Of a stretch of 9,726 bases of DNA, positions 1 through 6,213 are shown piece by piece. Source of the DNA: Treponema sp. GTDB taxonomy: Bacteria > Spirochaetota > Spirochaetia > Treponematales > Rectinemataceae. Made by a program: the position numbers and the translations under genes. Below the pieces are notes generated by a model, which worked only from the letters and a program-made list of their open reading frames with translations, had not been told where the DNA came from and did no database searches. Location of the stretch: NCBI GenBank assembly GCA_017849315.1, contig JAFIHQ010000015.1, positions 1 through 9,726 on the forward strand, given 5' to 3'. Every line of letters begins with the position of its first letter. Positions within the stretch are counted from its first letter, which is position 1.

Positions 1-707
1 CAAGATTTAAGCATTGCCTGCGCTTTTTCTTCTGCCTGGGGATCCTGCTCTTTGAGTTGATTAAAAAGAACATAATACTTGCCTACGAAGTGATCACTCT
101 TGAGCCCTTCGTCTTCAGGTGTACGACCCTGTCCGTATACCTTGTAGGCGAGCATCGACTTACATATATGGACGCCACGGTTATTTATGAGATTGACTTT
201 ACGAACCTCGGCGCCGGCCTCTTTCAGAATCCTGGAGAGAGATTCGCCCAAGACATTGTTGCGCAAGTGACCAAGATGCAATGGTTTATTCGTGTTTGGA
301 CAAGAGAATTCAACCATGATCCGCTTTCCTGACAATGGTTTGGTATCGTTCCAGTCCTCATTGCCGCTTCGTTTCAAAACCTCCGCGACGACCTGTTTGC
401 GATCAAAATATACGTTTACATAGGGACCAACTGCTTGAACTTTGTCCTTCACATCTGTATCTGTTTTTTCCAGGAGTCTTTGGCCGACCTTTTCGCTGAC
501 CATGGAGGCCAGCTGAACAGGATTCATCCTAAAGACCTTGGCATAGGCAAACATCGGGAATCCGAGGTCGCCCATTTGGGGACTGGGAGGGACCTCAGCG
601 GTAATGTCATCAGCCTGCAAAACGAAACCTTGAATACCCTTTTCGGCTGCGTACTGTGCAAGCGCGTTGCAAACTTCCCGCTTCCAATAGGTTTTTCTAT
701 CAATCAT
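1..707 (-). CDS. argS: Arginyl-tRNA synthetase, N-terminal part (runs off the left edge)
   Basis: Class I aminoacyl-tRNA synthetase that charges tRNA-Arg with arginine using ATP in the cytosol. The 235 visible codons cover the N-terminal additional domain (about residues 1-120), which recognises the tRNA elbow, and the start of the catalytic Rossmann domain. The signature stretch NTNKPLHLGHLRN (138-150) contains the HIGH motif as HLGH at 144-147. NLINNRGVHICKSM (172-185) is also typical of this enzyme. The KMSKS loop and anticodon-binding domain lie outside the window. The start is the ATG at 707: the only in-frame codons upstream before a TAG at 729-731 cannot serve as starts. No clear Shine-Dalgarno is seen. 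It lies 52 bp downstream of the DUF167 gene on the same strand. The sequence style, SCPNTNKPLHLGHLRN followed by LGES, resembles spirochaete and Bacteroidetes forms as I remember them. Confidence 0.95.
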   Translation of the reverse strand, partial: MIDRKTYWKREVCNALAQYAAEKGIQGFVLQADDITAEVPPSPQMGDLGFPMFAYAKVFRMNPVQLASMVSEKVGQRLLEKTDTDVKDKVQAVGPYVNVYFDRKQVVAEVLKRSGNEDWNDTKPLSGKRIMVEFSCPNTNKPLHLGHLRNNVLGESLSRILKEAGAEVRKVNLINNRGVHICKSMLAYKVYGQGRTPEDEGLKSDHFVGKYYVLFNQLKEQDPQAEEKAQAMLKS

Positions 708-714
708 GACGCTG

Positions 715-744
715 ATAGTAACCCAGAACTATTGGTCTATTCAA
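715..744 (-). promoter_or_regulatory. Possible weak promoter for argS
   Basis: On the minus strand the DUF167-argS gap contains TTGAAT (739-744), an 18 bp spacer and TACTAT (715-720). Each box matches four of six consensus bases. The -10 box ends only 7 nt before the argS ATG, which has no visible ribosome binding site, so a very short or absent leader would result. The match is weak and could be chance; argS may simply be read through from the ligA promoter. Confidence 0.25.
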
Positions 745-759
745 GATTAACCATCGGGC

Positions 760-1074
760 TCAAGCTTGGCCAATCACACCAAGAAGCAAGAGCTCACATT
801 CCTGTGGAACTGCGACAAGTTTGTGACGGGACGTAAAGCCTTTCATTATAAGAACCTTTCTTAGGGGAATCATAAGGCCGTCGGCGATGCAACGCCGGAC
901 CTCTTCGTTCGCTTTGCCGGCTTCAGGGGCAGCTTTGACGCGTATTACAAGGGCTCCGTTCCGAATCCCATCGATTTTGGAAACCGGCGAGCGCGGTATC
1001 ACATAAGCATTAAATTCGATGTGCGGAAGGTCGTTTATAGACTTTATATTGTATATAAAATTAGACACCATCAT
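760..1074 (-). CDS. DUF167 / YggU-family small protein
   Basis: Small cytosolic protein of the DUF167 (YggU) family, whose biochemical function is unknown. The family pattern is clear: YVIPRSPVSKIDGI, then NGALVIRVKAAPEAGKANEE, then the SRHK motif near residue 80, which match the conserved core (R.S..N.I.G, L.IRV.APP..GKAN, SRHK). The product is 104 aa from the ATG at 1074, a usual family length. I chose this start because AAGG lies 7 nt upstream. A TTG at 1092 would add six residues but has no better ribosome binding site, and a second ATG follows immediately (1071). The gene overlaps the end of ligA by 14 nt, so it is probably translated by coupling to ligA. Confidence 0.85.
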   Translation of the reverse strand: MMVSNFIYNIKSINDLPHIEFNAYVIPRSPVSKIDGIRNGALVIRVKAAPEAGKANEEVRRCIADGLMIPLRKVLIMKGFTSRHKLVAVPQECELLLLGVIGQA

Positions 1075-2986
1075 GATTAGACCTTGAAACAAGTGACAAA
1101 AACTCTTGCTCGTTGATAATGGGAATACCCAATTCTCGAGCCCGTATGTTTTTTTCGGACCCTGAATTGGGGTCGTTCGTCACAAGATAACTAAGACCCT
1201 TTGTCACTGAAGACTTTGTGACACCTCCAAGGTCGCGAACTAATCTCTCCGCTTCGGCGCGCTTCATAGAAGTAAGTTCACCAGTAAAGCAAAACGAAAG
1301 ACCCGAGAGTGTCTGCCCTTGGCCGGCTTTGTTTGACGTGGGCTTCTTTATTGTAATTGCCCCGCTCGCAAGCAGCGCAAGCATTTCTTCTCGACGCTCA
1401 GCTAAACCCGATACGATTGTGCGCGCCATTGTGTCAGCAATGCCCTCAATCGATGTGAGGTCTTCGGGCTTAGCGGCAAGCAGGGCTTCCAGCGTGGTAT
1501 ATCCGCCCTGCACCAGTTTCTCGGCAACAAGGACCCCTACTCCTTCGATGTCGAATCCTGCCACAAACTCTGCCAGACTCAACTCTTTTACGGAATGTAG
1601 GTTCCTCACGATTTTTTGCGCCAGAGTCGGCCCCATGCGATCGAATTCCGAAAGTTCTTGCGCAGTCAACGTATAGAGGTCTGGAATCTGACGAACTCTA
1701 CCACTGTCAAAGAGCTTCTTAAGGATCACCGACCCAAATTCCTTTGCATTTACAACAGACAGCCATTTCTCTAAACGGTGAAAGGTCTTTTTGGGGCAAG
1801 CGGGATTGGGACAGTACAAGCGCGTCCCCTCGTCTATCAGCGAGGAACCACATGCCGCACAGGTCGTCGGCATCTCTATTTCGCCGGTCGCCATCGAATT
1901 GTCCACAAGGTTTTCGATTTTCGGGATTATTTCTCCCCGTTTCGTGATCATTACCTTGGAACCGATTTTTAGACTCATGGTTCGTATCATGTCCGGATTG
2001 CAAAGATTTGCCCGCTGGACAGTGGTTCCGGCCAAATGAACCGGTTCTACAACGCCGATAGGAGTGTACACGGCACCGCTTTCGCTCCACTCGACCTTTC
2101 TCAAGGTTGTGACAGCTTCTTCAGGGCTGAATTTGAAGGCTATCTGTTTTTCCGGACGTGGCCTTGCCAAGTCCTCCTCATCGATTTCAAGTCCTTTTAT
2201 CACTAAGCCGTCGATGTCGTATTTCAAGTTTGGTCGCTGATCCATTACTTTGGCACGGTAGGCGATAATCTCCTCTACCGAGTCAAAAACCTGGGCTTCC
2301 ACCGTCATAAAACCCATTCGTTTTAGCCATTCGACCTTTTCAAGCTCATTCCCAAAGGGCGGCAGGCCATCTATTGTCCCCTTGGCATCATAGCAGACCA
2401 GGTCCAGGTCTTCGCTTCCGACGCCGTCTTTGCGTTTCATGATGCCATTCGCCGCATTCCGGCAATTGGCCTTGTCGGGGTACTTAAGCTTCAAGGTGGC
2501 GCGGGGCATCAAGATCTCTCCTCGTACACCGCCAGAAAACTTCTGCGCAAGGCTTGAGATAACACCATTTATGTGGAGTGCGTTTGGAGTTATGTCATCC
2601 CCAATCGTTCCATCCCCGCGGGTCACCGCTTTCTCAAGTTTGCCTTCTTTGTACTGAAGCTCCAGACTTGCACCGTCCAACTTATATTCCACAAGGTAAC
2701 GCCCAAAAGGCATTTTGGCTGCCCATGCCCTAAAAGCTTCCGGCGTAGTGGCTTTGGACTGACTCCCCATCGGCATCACGTGCTGTACCTTGGGCCAACC
2801 TTCCGATTTATCCTCACCGATCCGCGCAAGCAAGGGGTTGGTCGGGTCAAGCCTTGCAAGTTCGTCCCACAATGCGTCGAATTCTTCGTCGCTTATGACA
2901 GGCTGTTCATTATAGTAAAGATATTGATTTTCCTGAATGAGTTTTTCCAGTTCGCGAATGCGTTTACTCTTTGCGTCGTCACTCAT
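1061..2986 (-). CDS. ligA: NAD+-dependent DNA ligase
   Basis: Seals 3'-OH/5'-phosphate nicks during replication and repair, using NAD+ as adenylate donor. At 641 aa it is slightly shorter than the usual 660-680. Domains in order: NMN-binding Ia domain (about 1-60, with YLYYNEQP and ISDEEFDAL); adenylation domain with the nucleophilic lysine K102 in YKLDG, plus TRGDG, VRGEILMPR and YDIDGLVIK; OB fold (about 300-368); four-cysteine zinc finger (C376, C379, C392, C397); helix-hairpin-helix repeats (about 410-540, with GPTLAQKI and IEGVGVLVAEKL); and a C-terminal BRCT domain (about 556-641). Two features are unusual: the Ia histidine of the YH pair is Tyr, and the segment normally reading PMLSLDN is PMGSQSK. 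The catalytic core otherwise looks complete. The ATG at 2986 lies 6 nt from a strong -10 box and has no clear Shine-Dalgarno. It is the first gene of the minus-strand cluster. Confidence 0.96.
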   Translation of the reverse strand: MSDDAKSKRIRELEKLIQENQYLYYNEQPVISDEEFDALWDELARLDPTNPLLARIGEDKSEGWPKVQHVMPMGSQSKATTPEAFRAWAAKMPFGRYLVEYKLDGASLELQYKEGKLEKAVTRGDGTIGDDITPNALHINGVISSLAQKFSGGVRGEILMPRATLKLKYPDKANCRNAANGIMKRKDGVGSEDLDLVCYDAKGTIDGLPPFGNELEKVEWLKRMGFMTVEAQVFDSVEEIIAYRAKVMDQRPNLKYDIDGLVIKGLEIDEEDLARPRPEKQIAFKFSPEEAVTTLRKVEWSESGAVYTPIGVVEPVHLAGTTVQRANLCNPDMIRTMSLKIGSKVMITKRGEIIPKIENLVDNSMATGEIEMPTTCAACGSSLIDEGTRLYCPNPACPKKTFHRLEKWLSVVNAKEFGSVILKKLFDSGRVRQIPDLYTLTAQELSEFDRMGPTLAQKIVRNLHSVKELSLAEFVAGFDIEGVGVLVAEKLVQGGYTTLEALLAAKPEDLTSIEGIADTMARTIVSGLAERREEMLALLASGAITIKKPTSNKAGQGQTLSGLSFCFTGELTSMKRAEAERLVRDLGGVTKSSVTKGLSYLVTNDPNSGSEKNIRARELGIPIINEQEFLSLVSRSNHDGV

Positions 2987-2992
2987 GAAAGT

Positions 2993-3021
2993 ATGATAGT
3001 TTGTAAAATGGTACGTGTCAA
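2993..3021 (-). promoter_or_regulatory. Near-consensus sigma-70 promoter for ligA
   Basis: On the minus strand, TTGACA (3016-3021, perfect -35) is followed by exactly 17 bp and TATCAT (2993-2998, five of six -10 bases). Six bases separate the -10 box from the ligA ATG (2984-2986), which puts the expected +1 on the A of the start codon. This predicts a leaderless transcript, in keeping with the absence of a Shine-Dalgarno. It would serve ligA and the two genes behind it. The transcription start is inferred from spacing only. Confidence 0.7.
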
Positions 3022-3105
3022 AGCGATAGTGTCTGTGTTACAATAACAACGTGCGCGATAAAATCTCTAATTAAAAACTATGATTTATCAAACTTCTTGA
3101 CGATT

Positions 3106-3110
3106 AAGGA
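3106..3110 (+). promoter_or_regulatory. Ribosome binding site of the NusG-like gene
   Basis: AAGGA ends 6 nt before the ATG at 3117. This good Shine-Dalgarno fixes the start of the first gene of the plus-strand operon. Confidence 0.75.
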
Positions 3111-3116
3111 TAGGCA

Positions 3117-3644
3117 ATGAGTTTCTTCGCTATTCAGGTGATGACTACAAAAGAAGATGCCTTTAAAGACGCCATTTCACAAAAATGGCCGGACATCCAG
3201 TTTTTCAATATTAAGAAACAGATGAGAGTGCGGAGACGGGGCAAGGTCAGCACGCAAACCAGTTGCCTTTTCCCGGGTTATCTCTTTGTGAGCTACGAAG
3301 AAGATGAACTGCCTCCAAGTTTTATACGTGACCTTAGGCGTACGACCGGCTTTGTTAGAGTTCTACCTTCTACCGACAACATCAGTCCCCTGAACGACCG
3401 CGATGCTGCGCTGATAGCGCGGCTTCTTTCGTTCGGGAAGGAAATTGGGCCGTCACTTGTAACGTTTACACCGGATAAGAAAATCAAAGTGGTGAAAGGC
3501 GCTTTGGAAGGACTGGAAGGCATGATAGTTTCTGTCAACAGAAGAAAACGGCGCGTTAGGATCAAAACCCAACTTTCTGATGCGCCATTTGTTTTTGACC
3601 TTAGCATTGATATACTGGAGGTTGTGGAGGAACCGAATCGTTGA
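3117..3644 (+). CDS. NusG-family antiterminator paralog (LoaP/RfaH-like)
   Basis: Binds RNA polymerase during elongation; proteins of this family either promote pausing/termination or, as specialised paralogs, prevent termination in particular long operons. The 175 aa product has an NGN domain (about 1-100), opening with FFAIQVMT and containing the signature LFPGYLFVSY (51-60), a linker, and a KOW domain (about 120-172; VVKGALEGLEGMI at 125-137, followed by a very basic NRRKRRVRIK). It is the first gene of the operon and overlaps the next by 4 nt. Housekeeping nusG normally sits with secE and ribosomal protein genes, so this context suggests a specialised paralog of the LoaP type, known from spirochaetes among others. 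That it acts on its own operon is inference. The basic patch at 141-150 could help contact nucleic acid. Confidence 0.88.
   Translation: MSFFAIQVMTTKEDAFKDAISQKWPDIQFFNIKKQMRVRRRGKVSTQTSCLFPGYLFVSYEEDELPPSFIRDLRRTTGFVRVLPSTDNISPLNDRDAALIARLLSFGKEIGPSLVTFTPDKKIKVVKGALEGLEGMIVSVNRRKRRVRIKTQLSDAPFVFDLSIDILEVVEEPNR
3626..3641 (+). promoter_or_regulatory. Ribosome binding site and TTG start of the large subunit gene
   Basis: GGAGG (3626-3630) lies 10 nt before a TTG (3641-3643) that overlaps the TGA stop of the NusG-like gene (3642-3644), giving a TTGA junction. This decides for a TTG start. The next in-frame ATG is about 20 codons inside and has no comparable site. Confidence 0.6.
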
Positions 3645-5728
3645 TTGCAAAGCAACAAAACTCGGAAAGTCTGCCATTACTTACTACTCTTTCCGTTCCG
3701 GAAATGCTCTCTGCCACGGTCATTCGCTCAAGGACTGCCAAGGCCATCAACCTTCAAGTTGTTCCTTCCAAACTGCCTGCAGGCTACAGGATGATAACGC
3801 CCAAAGACATTGAAGAAGAAGGTTACGGAACGTACTACTCTCCTAATCTACCGATATTTGCGAACGGGCAGGCACACTACCGCGGAGAGCCGTTAGGACT
3901 TATTGTTGGGCCTGACCCCGTAACCTGCGACGAACTGGCCCAAGCAGTCGAACTTAGCTACGAAGACCAAGAACCACAGTTTTTCTGGGAAAGCTTTGCC
4001 TCTTCTCAAATTGCGTATCGGAAGACCTTCGTTTATGGAAACCCGGACGAAGCCTTTAAAAAAGCTGCAAGAGTTGAAAAAGGGATTTACCATAATGGAG
4101 TTTTTGATCATCACTACTCTGAGCCAATGGGCGCACTTGCTACTTGGGAGTACGACAAAATGGTTGTCTACTGCGCATCTCAGTGGCCGAGCCACGTCCG
4201 AGACGCTGTTGCGACAGTCTTAAGAGTTCCAGCAGCAGACATTGCAATCAAAACCACTGAAATAGGGACAGCTTTGGATGGAAGGCTCTGGCTGCCCTCC
4301 CAAGTCGCCTGTCTGGCTGCGCTTGCGGCACGTCTTTGCAGGAAGCCCATCAAGATTCTTTTTACCAGAAAGGAAGACTATCTCTACACTTCCAAACAAG
4401 CGCGAAGTTCGGTAACAATTAAGTCGGCAACTGACAATAACGGTCGCTTTTTGGCGCTCGACATAGTGATGATTCTCAATATTGGGGCCTATAACCCAAT
4501 GGCTGAGGAGCTGGTCAATCAGGCGATGGCAGCGATCACCGGCTCTTACAGTTGCCCGTCAATTCGAATTGAGGCCTACGCGGTCAAGACTAATGTTGTT
4601 CCACTCGGCGCACTGGGCAGCATTGGTTCTTCCTACGCATTCTTTGCAATTGAGGCCCATATCAATCACCTCGCAAAGGTACTTCCCAAGACGCCAGCCG
4701 AAATCAAGAGCGTCAACATCCTTCTTAAGGGGCACTCCAATTTCGGCGCCGAGCCATTAGAAACTGAAATTCCATTTCGAAGAATCACGGAGAAGCTGGA
4801 AGAACTTTCAGATTTTAAAAGAAAATATGCAAGCTACGAGCTCGTAAAAAAGCGTGATCCAGGATGCAGAGAAGGAGTTGTACGCGGCATTGCAATTACG
4901 CTTGGCTATCAGAGTGACCGCTCATTTTTTAAGCCCCCAGCGATGAACAGCTACACCGTGGAGGTGGCGCTTGATCGAACACTCAATCTGACGATCAATA
5001 CACATGGCGCGGCGGGTTCGCCCTCAGTGCGCGCGATGTGGAAAACGACTGCGTCGCGATTTCTGTCTATGGACGAAAAGGATATACATCTCCTGCCACC
5101 AGTGTGCAACAATCAGAATCAATGCGGGCCTATGACTTTGTCGCGCGGTGCAACCGTAGTGAACCAGCTTATAGAGCGTGCCTGCAGGGCACTGCAAAAG
5201 CGAAGATTCAGAGAATCGCTACCAATTATCGCCAGAGCCCAGACCAGGCTTCCTCCAAGAGTCACGTGGGAACAAAACAGTCTTGTTGGACAGCCCTTTG
5301 CGGGAGCTTCCTGGTGCGGAACTGCAATGGAGATACAAGTCGACCGACTCACAGGGGAGGCTCGGCCACTCTGCGTATGGATGGTGATAGACGCCGGCAG
5401 AATCGTGATCCCAGACCGTGCACTGTCTTCTCTCCGGGCTTCGATACTCAATGCGCTCAATTTGTGTATTGGAGAAGAATTTTGCCCGGAAACGGTTTCT
5501 GAGGAGAACTACCTCTATCAACGGGTCATATCTCCTAGCATCTATCCTACAATGCAGATCGAATTCTTGGGATCCGAGAGGACAACACGGTCAAAAGGTT
5601 TGGGCGAGTTACCATTTGCTACCATACCGCCCGCCTTTTACAGTGCACTCACACAGGCGATTGGTTTGGAACCCAAACAACTGCCCCTGCAAGGAAGTGA
5701 CATACTGAAGCGCCTGGAGGAAGAATGA
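3641..5728 (+). CDS. Xanthine dehydrogenase-like large (molybdopterin-type) subunit, with altered active site
   Basis: The 695 aa product matches the large subunit of molybdenum hydroxylases (xanthine dehydrogenase, CO dehydrogenase and aldehyde oxidase family). The a/b hammerhead part covers about residues 20-120 (MLSATVIRSRTAKA, YRGEPLGLIVG) and the cofactor-domain pattern follows (HHYSEPMGALATW at 157-169, QVACLAALAARL, GEARPLCVWMVIDAGRIVIP). The usual N-terminal G.a.YtdD segment is absent. Key positions differ from the family: the GGxFGGKE loop reads GTALDGRL (209-216), the AFRGFG substrate-arginine motif reads ALGSIG with Gly326 in place of Arg, the GQG region reads GAAGSPS, and the Q.EGG motif is missing. 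The base Glu of GxGE is kept (E656). The frame is open throughout with no stops or shifts, so it is not an obvious pseudogene. It is coupled to the genes on both sides. I infer a divergent complex subunit whose cofactor and substrate are uncertain; TP0080 of T. pallidum, annotated as a quinoline oxidoreductase, may be a relative (from memory). Confidence 0.82.
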   Translation: MIAKQQNSESLPLLTTLSVPEMLSATVIRSRTAKAINLQVVPSKLPAGYRMITPKDIEEEGYGTYYSPNLPIFANGQAHYRGEPLGLIVGPDPVTCDELAQAVELSYEDQEPQFFWESFASSQIAYRKTFVYGNPDEAFKKAARVEKGIYHNGVFDHHYSEPMGALATWEYDKMVVYCASQWPSHVRDAVATVLRVPAADIAIKTTEIGTALDGRLWLPSQVACLAALAARLCRKPIKILFTRKEDYLYTSKQARSSVTIKSATDNNGRFLALDIVMILNIGAYNPMAEELVNQAMAAITGSYSCPSIRIEAYAVKTNVVPLGALGSIGSSYAFFAIEAHINHLAKVLPKTPAEIKSVNILLKGHSNFGAEPLETEIPFRRITEKLEELSDFKRKYASYELVKKRDPGCREGVVRGIAITLGYQSDRSFFKPPAMNSYTVEVALDRTLNLTINTHGAAGSPSVRAMWKTTASRFLSMDEKDIHLLPPVCNNQNQCGPMTLSRGATVVNQLIERACRALQKRRFRESLPIIARAQTRLPPRVTWEQNSLVGQPFAGASWCGTAMEIQVDRLTGEARPLCVWMVIDAGRIVIPDRALSSLRASILNALNLCIGEEFCPETVSEENYLYQRVISPSIYPTMQIEFLGSERTTRSKGLGELPFATIPPAFYSALTQAIGLEPKQLPLQGSDILKRLEEE

Positions 5729-6213
5729 CCATAGACTTCACTCTGAACGGCAAAGCACAGCACGTGCAGATTAGGAGCGGAGACCGTCTCGTCTACGTCT
5801 TGCAAAAACTGGGCGATTTTCCCAGTTTAGTGCCTGATTGTTTGAGCGGAAACTGCGGGCACTGTCTCGTGTTCATGGATTCCCGCTTGATCTATTCGTG
5901 TATAACTCCAGCGTTCAAAGCCAAGGACACTTCGATTGTCACATATGAGGGTTTTTCTAAGACCGATGAATGCAAAGACATTGTCCACGCGCTCACCGAA
6001 GCAGCTGCGTTTCCCTGCGACTTCTGCTACAAGGCCAAAGTCTTGATGATTGCTGAACTGTTGGAGCGGATCCCTATGCCAGAACCAGCTCAGATTCTGG
6101 AACAGCTTGACATCGTGTCGTGCACCTGCACCGATCCAGTATCCCTCACAGAGGCGATCACACTCGCCGCTGAAGCGCGCAACAAAAGGAAGTTCAAGCG
6201 TGCGAATAAGTGA
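5725..6213 (+). CDS. 2Fe-2S subunit of the xanthine dehydrogenase-like complex
   Basis: Small iron-sulfur subunit (162 aa) of a molybdenum-hydroxylase-type complex, which normally passes electrons from the molybdenum site to FAD through two 2Fe-2S clusters. The N-terminal ferredoxin-like domain carries C39-x4-C44-x2-C47 and C59; the C-terminal helical domain carries C98-x2-C101 and C133-x-C135. All eight ligands are therefore present in the family spacing. What differs is the surroundings: the usual QCGFCTPGM reads PCDFCYKAK, and the usual CRCTGY reads CTCTDP. In characterised enzymes these segments contact the molybdopterin. A basic tail (NKRKFKRANK) follows. The ATG forms an ATGA overlap with the preceding stop, and GGAGG (5716-5720) lies 4 nt upstream. 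It is the partner of the genes on both sides. Confidence 0.9.
   Translation: MTIDFTLNGKAQHVQIRSGDRLVYVLQKLGDFPSLVPDCLSGNCGHCLVFMDSRLIYSCITPAFKAKDTSIVTYEGFSKTDECKDIVHALTEAAAFPCDFCYKAKVLMIAELLERIPMPEPAQILEQLDIVSCTCTDPVSLTEAITLAAEARNKRKFKRANK
6186..6202 (+). promoter_or_regulatory. Ribosome binding site and GTG start of the FAD subunit gene
   Basis: AAGGA (6186-6190) stands 9 nt before GTG (6200-6202). From this start the product begins directly with the conserved N-terminal strand of the family (ISEIFYPSS). Longer versions opening further upstream would read through the 2Fe-2S gene in another frame and add a non-family sequence. Confidence 0.75.

Larger units (their letters stand above)
2987..3116. 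other. Divergent intergenic region between ligA and the NusG-like operon
   Basis: This 130 bp AT-rich stretch is the only sizeable non-coding segment in the window. It must hold control signals for both the minus-strand ligA cluster and the plus-strand operon. The minus-strand promoter is clear. On the plus strand I see only weak candidates: TTACAA (3038-3043) with a short 15 bp spacer to TAAAAT (3059-3064), and a TATGAT (3079-3084) without a good -35 box. No convincing hairpin, riboswitch or operator palindrome was found by eye. Confidence 0.6.

Noticed and set aside
435..836. Plus-strand open frame of 133 codons
   Set aside because: It lies antisense to argS and the DUF167 gene, both of which have clear family motifs; the translation shows no recognisable domain.
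2573..3046. Plus-strand open frame of 157 codons across the ligA start and promoter
   Set aside because: It is antisense to the conserved N-terminus of LigA and resembles no family; most likely a shadow frame.
5038..5502. Alternative frames of 100-154 codons inside the large subunit gene on both strands
   Set aside because: The large subunit frame continues unbroken through this region with family motifs on both sides, so no frameshift or nested gene is needed.
6050..6199. Longer version of the FAD subunit starting at 6050
   Set aside because: The additional 50 residues lie out of frame over the conserved 2Fe-2S gene and do not match the family; the GTG at 6200 has a Shine-Dalgarno and begins at the conserved strand.
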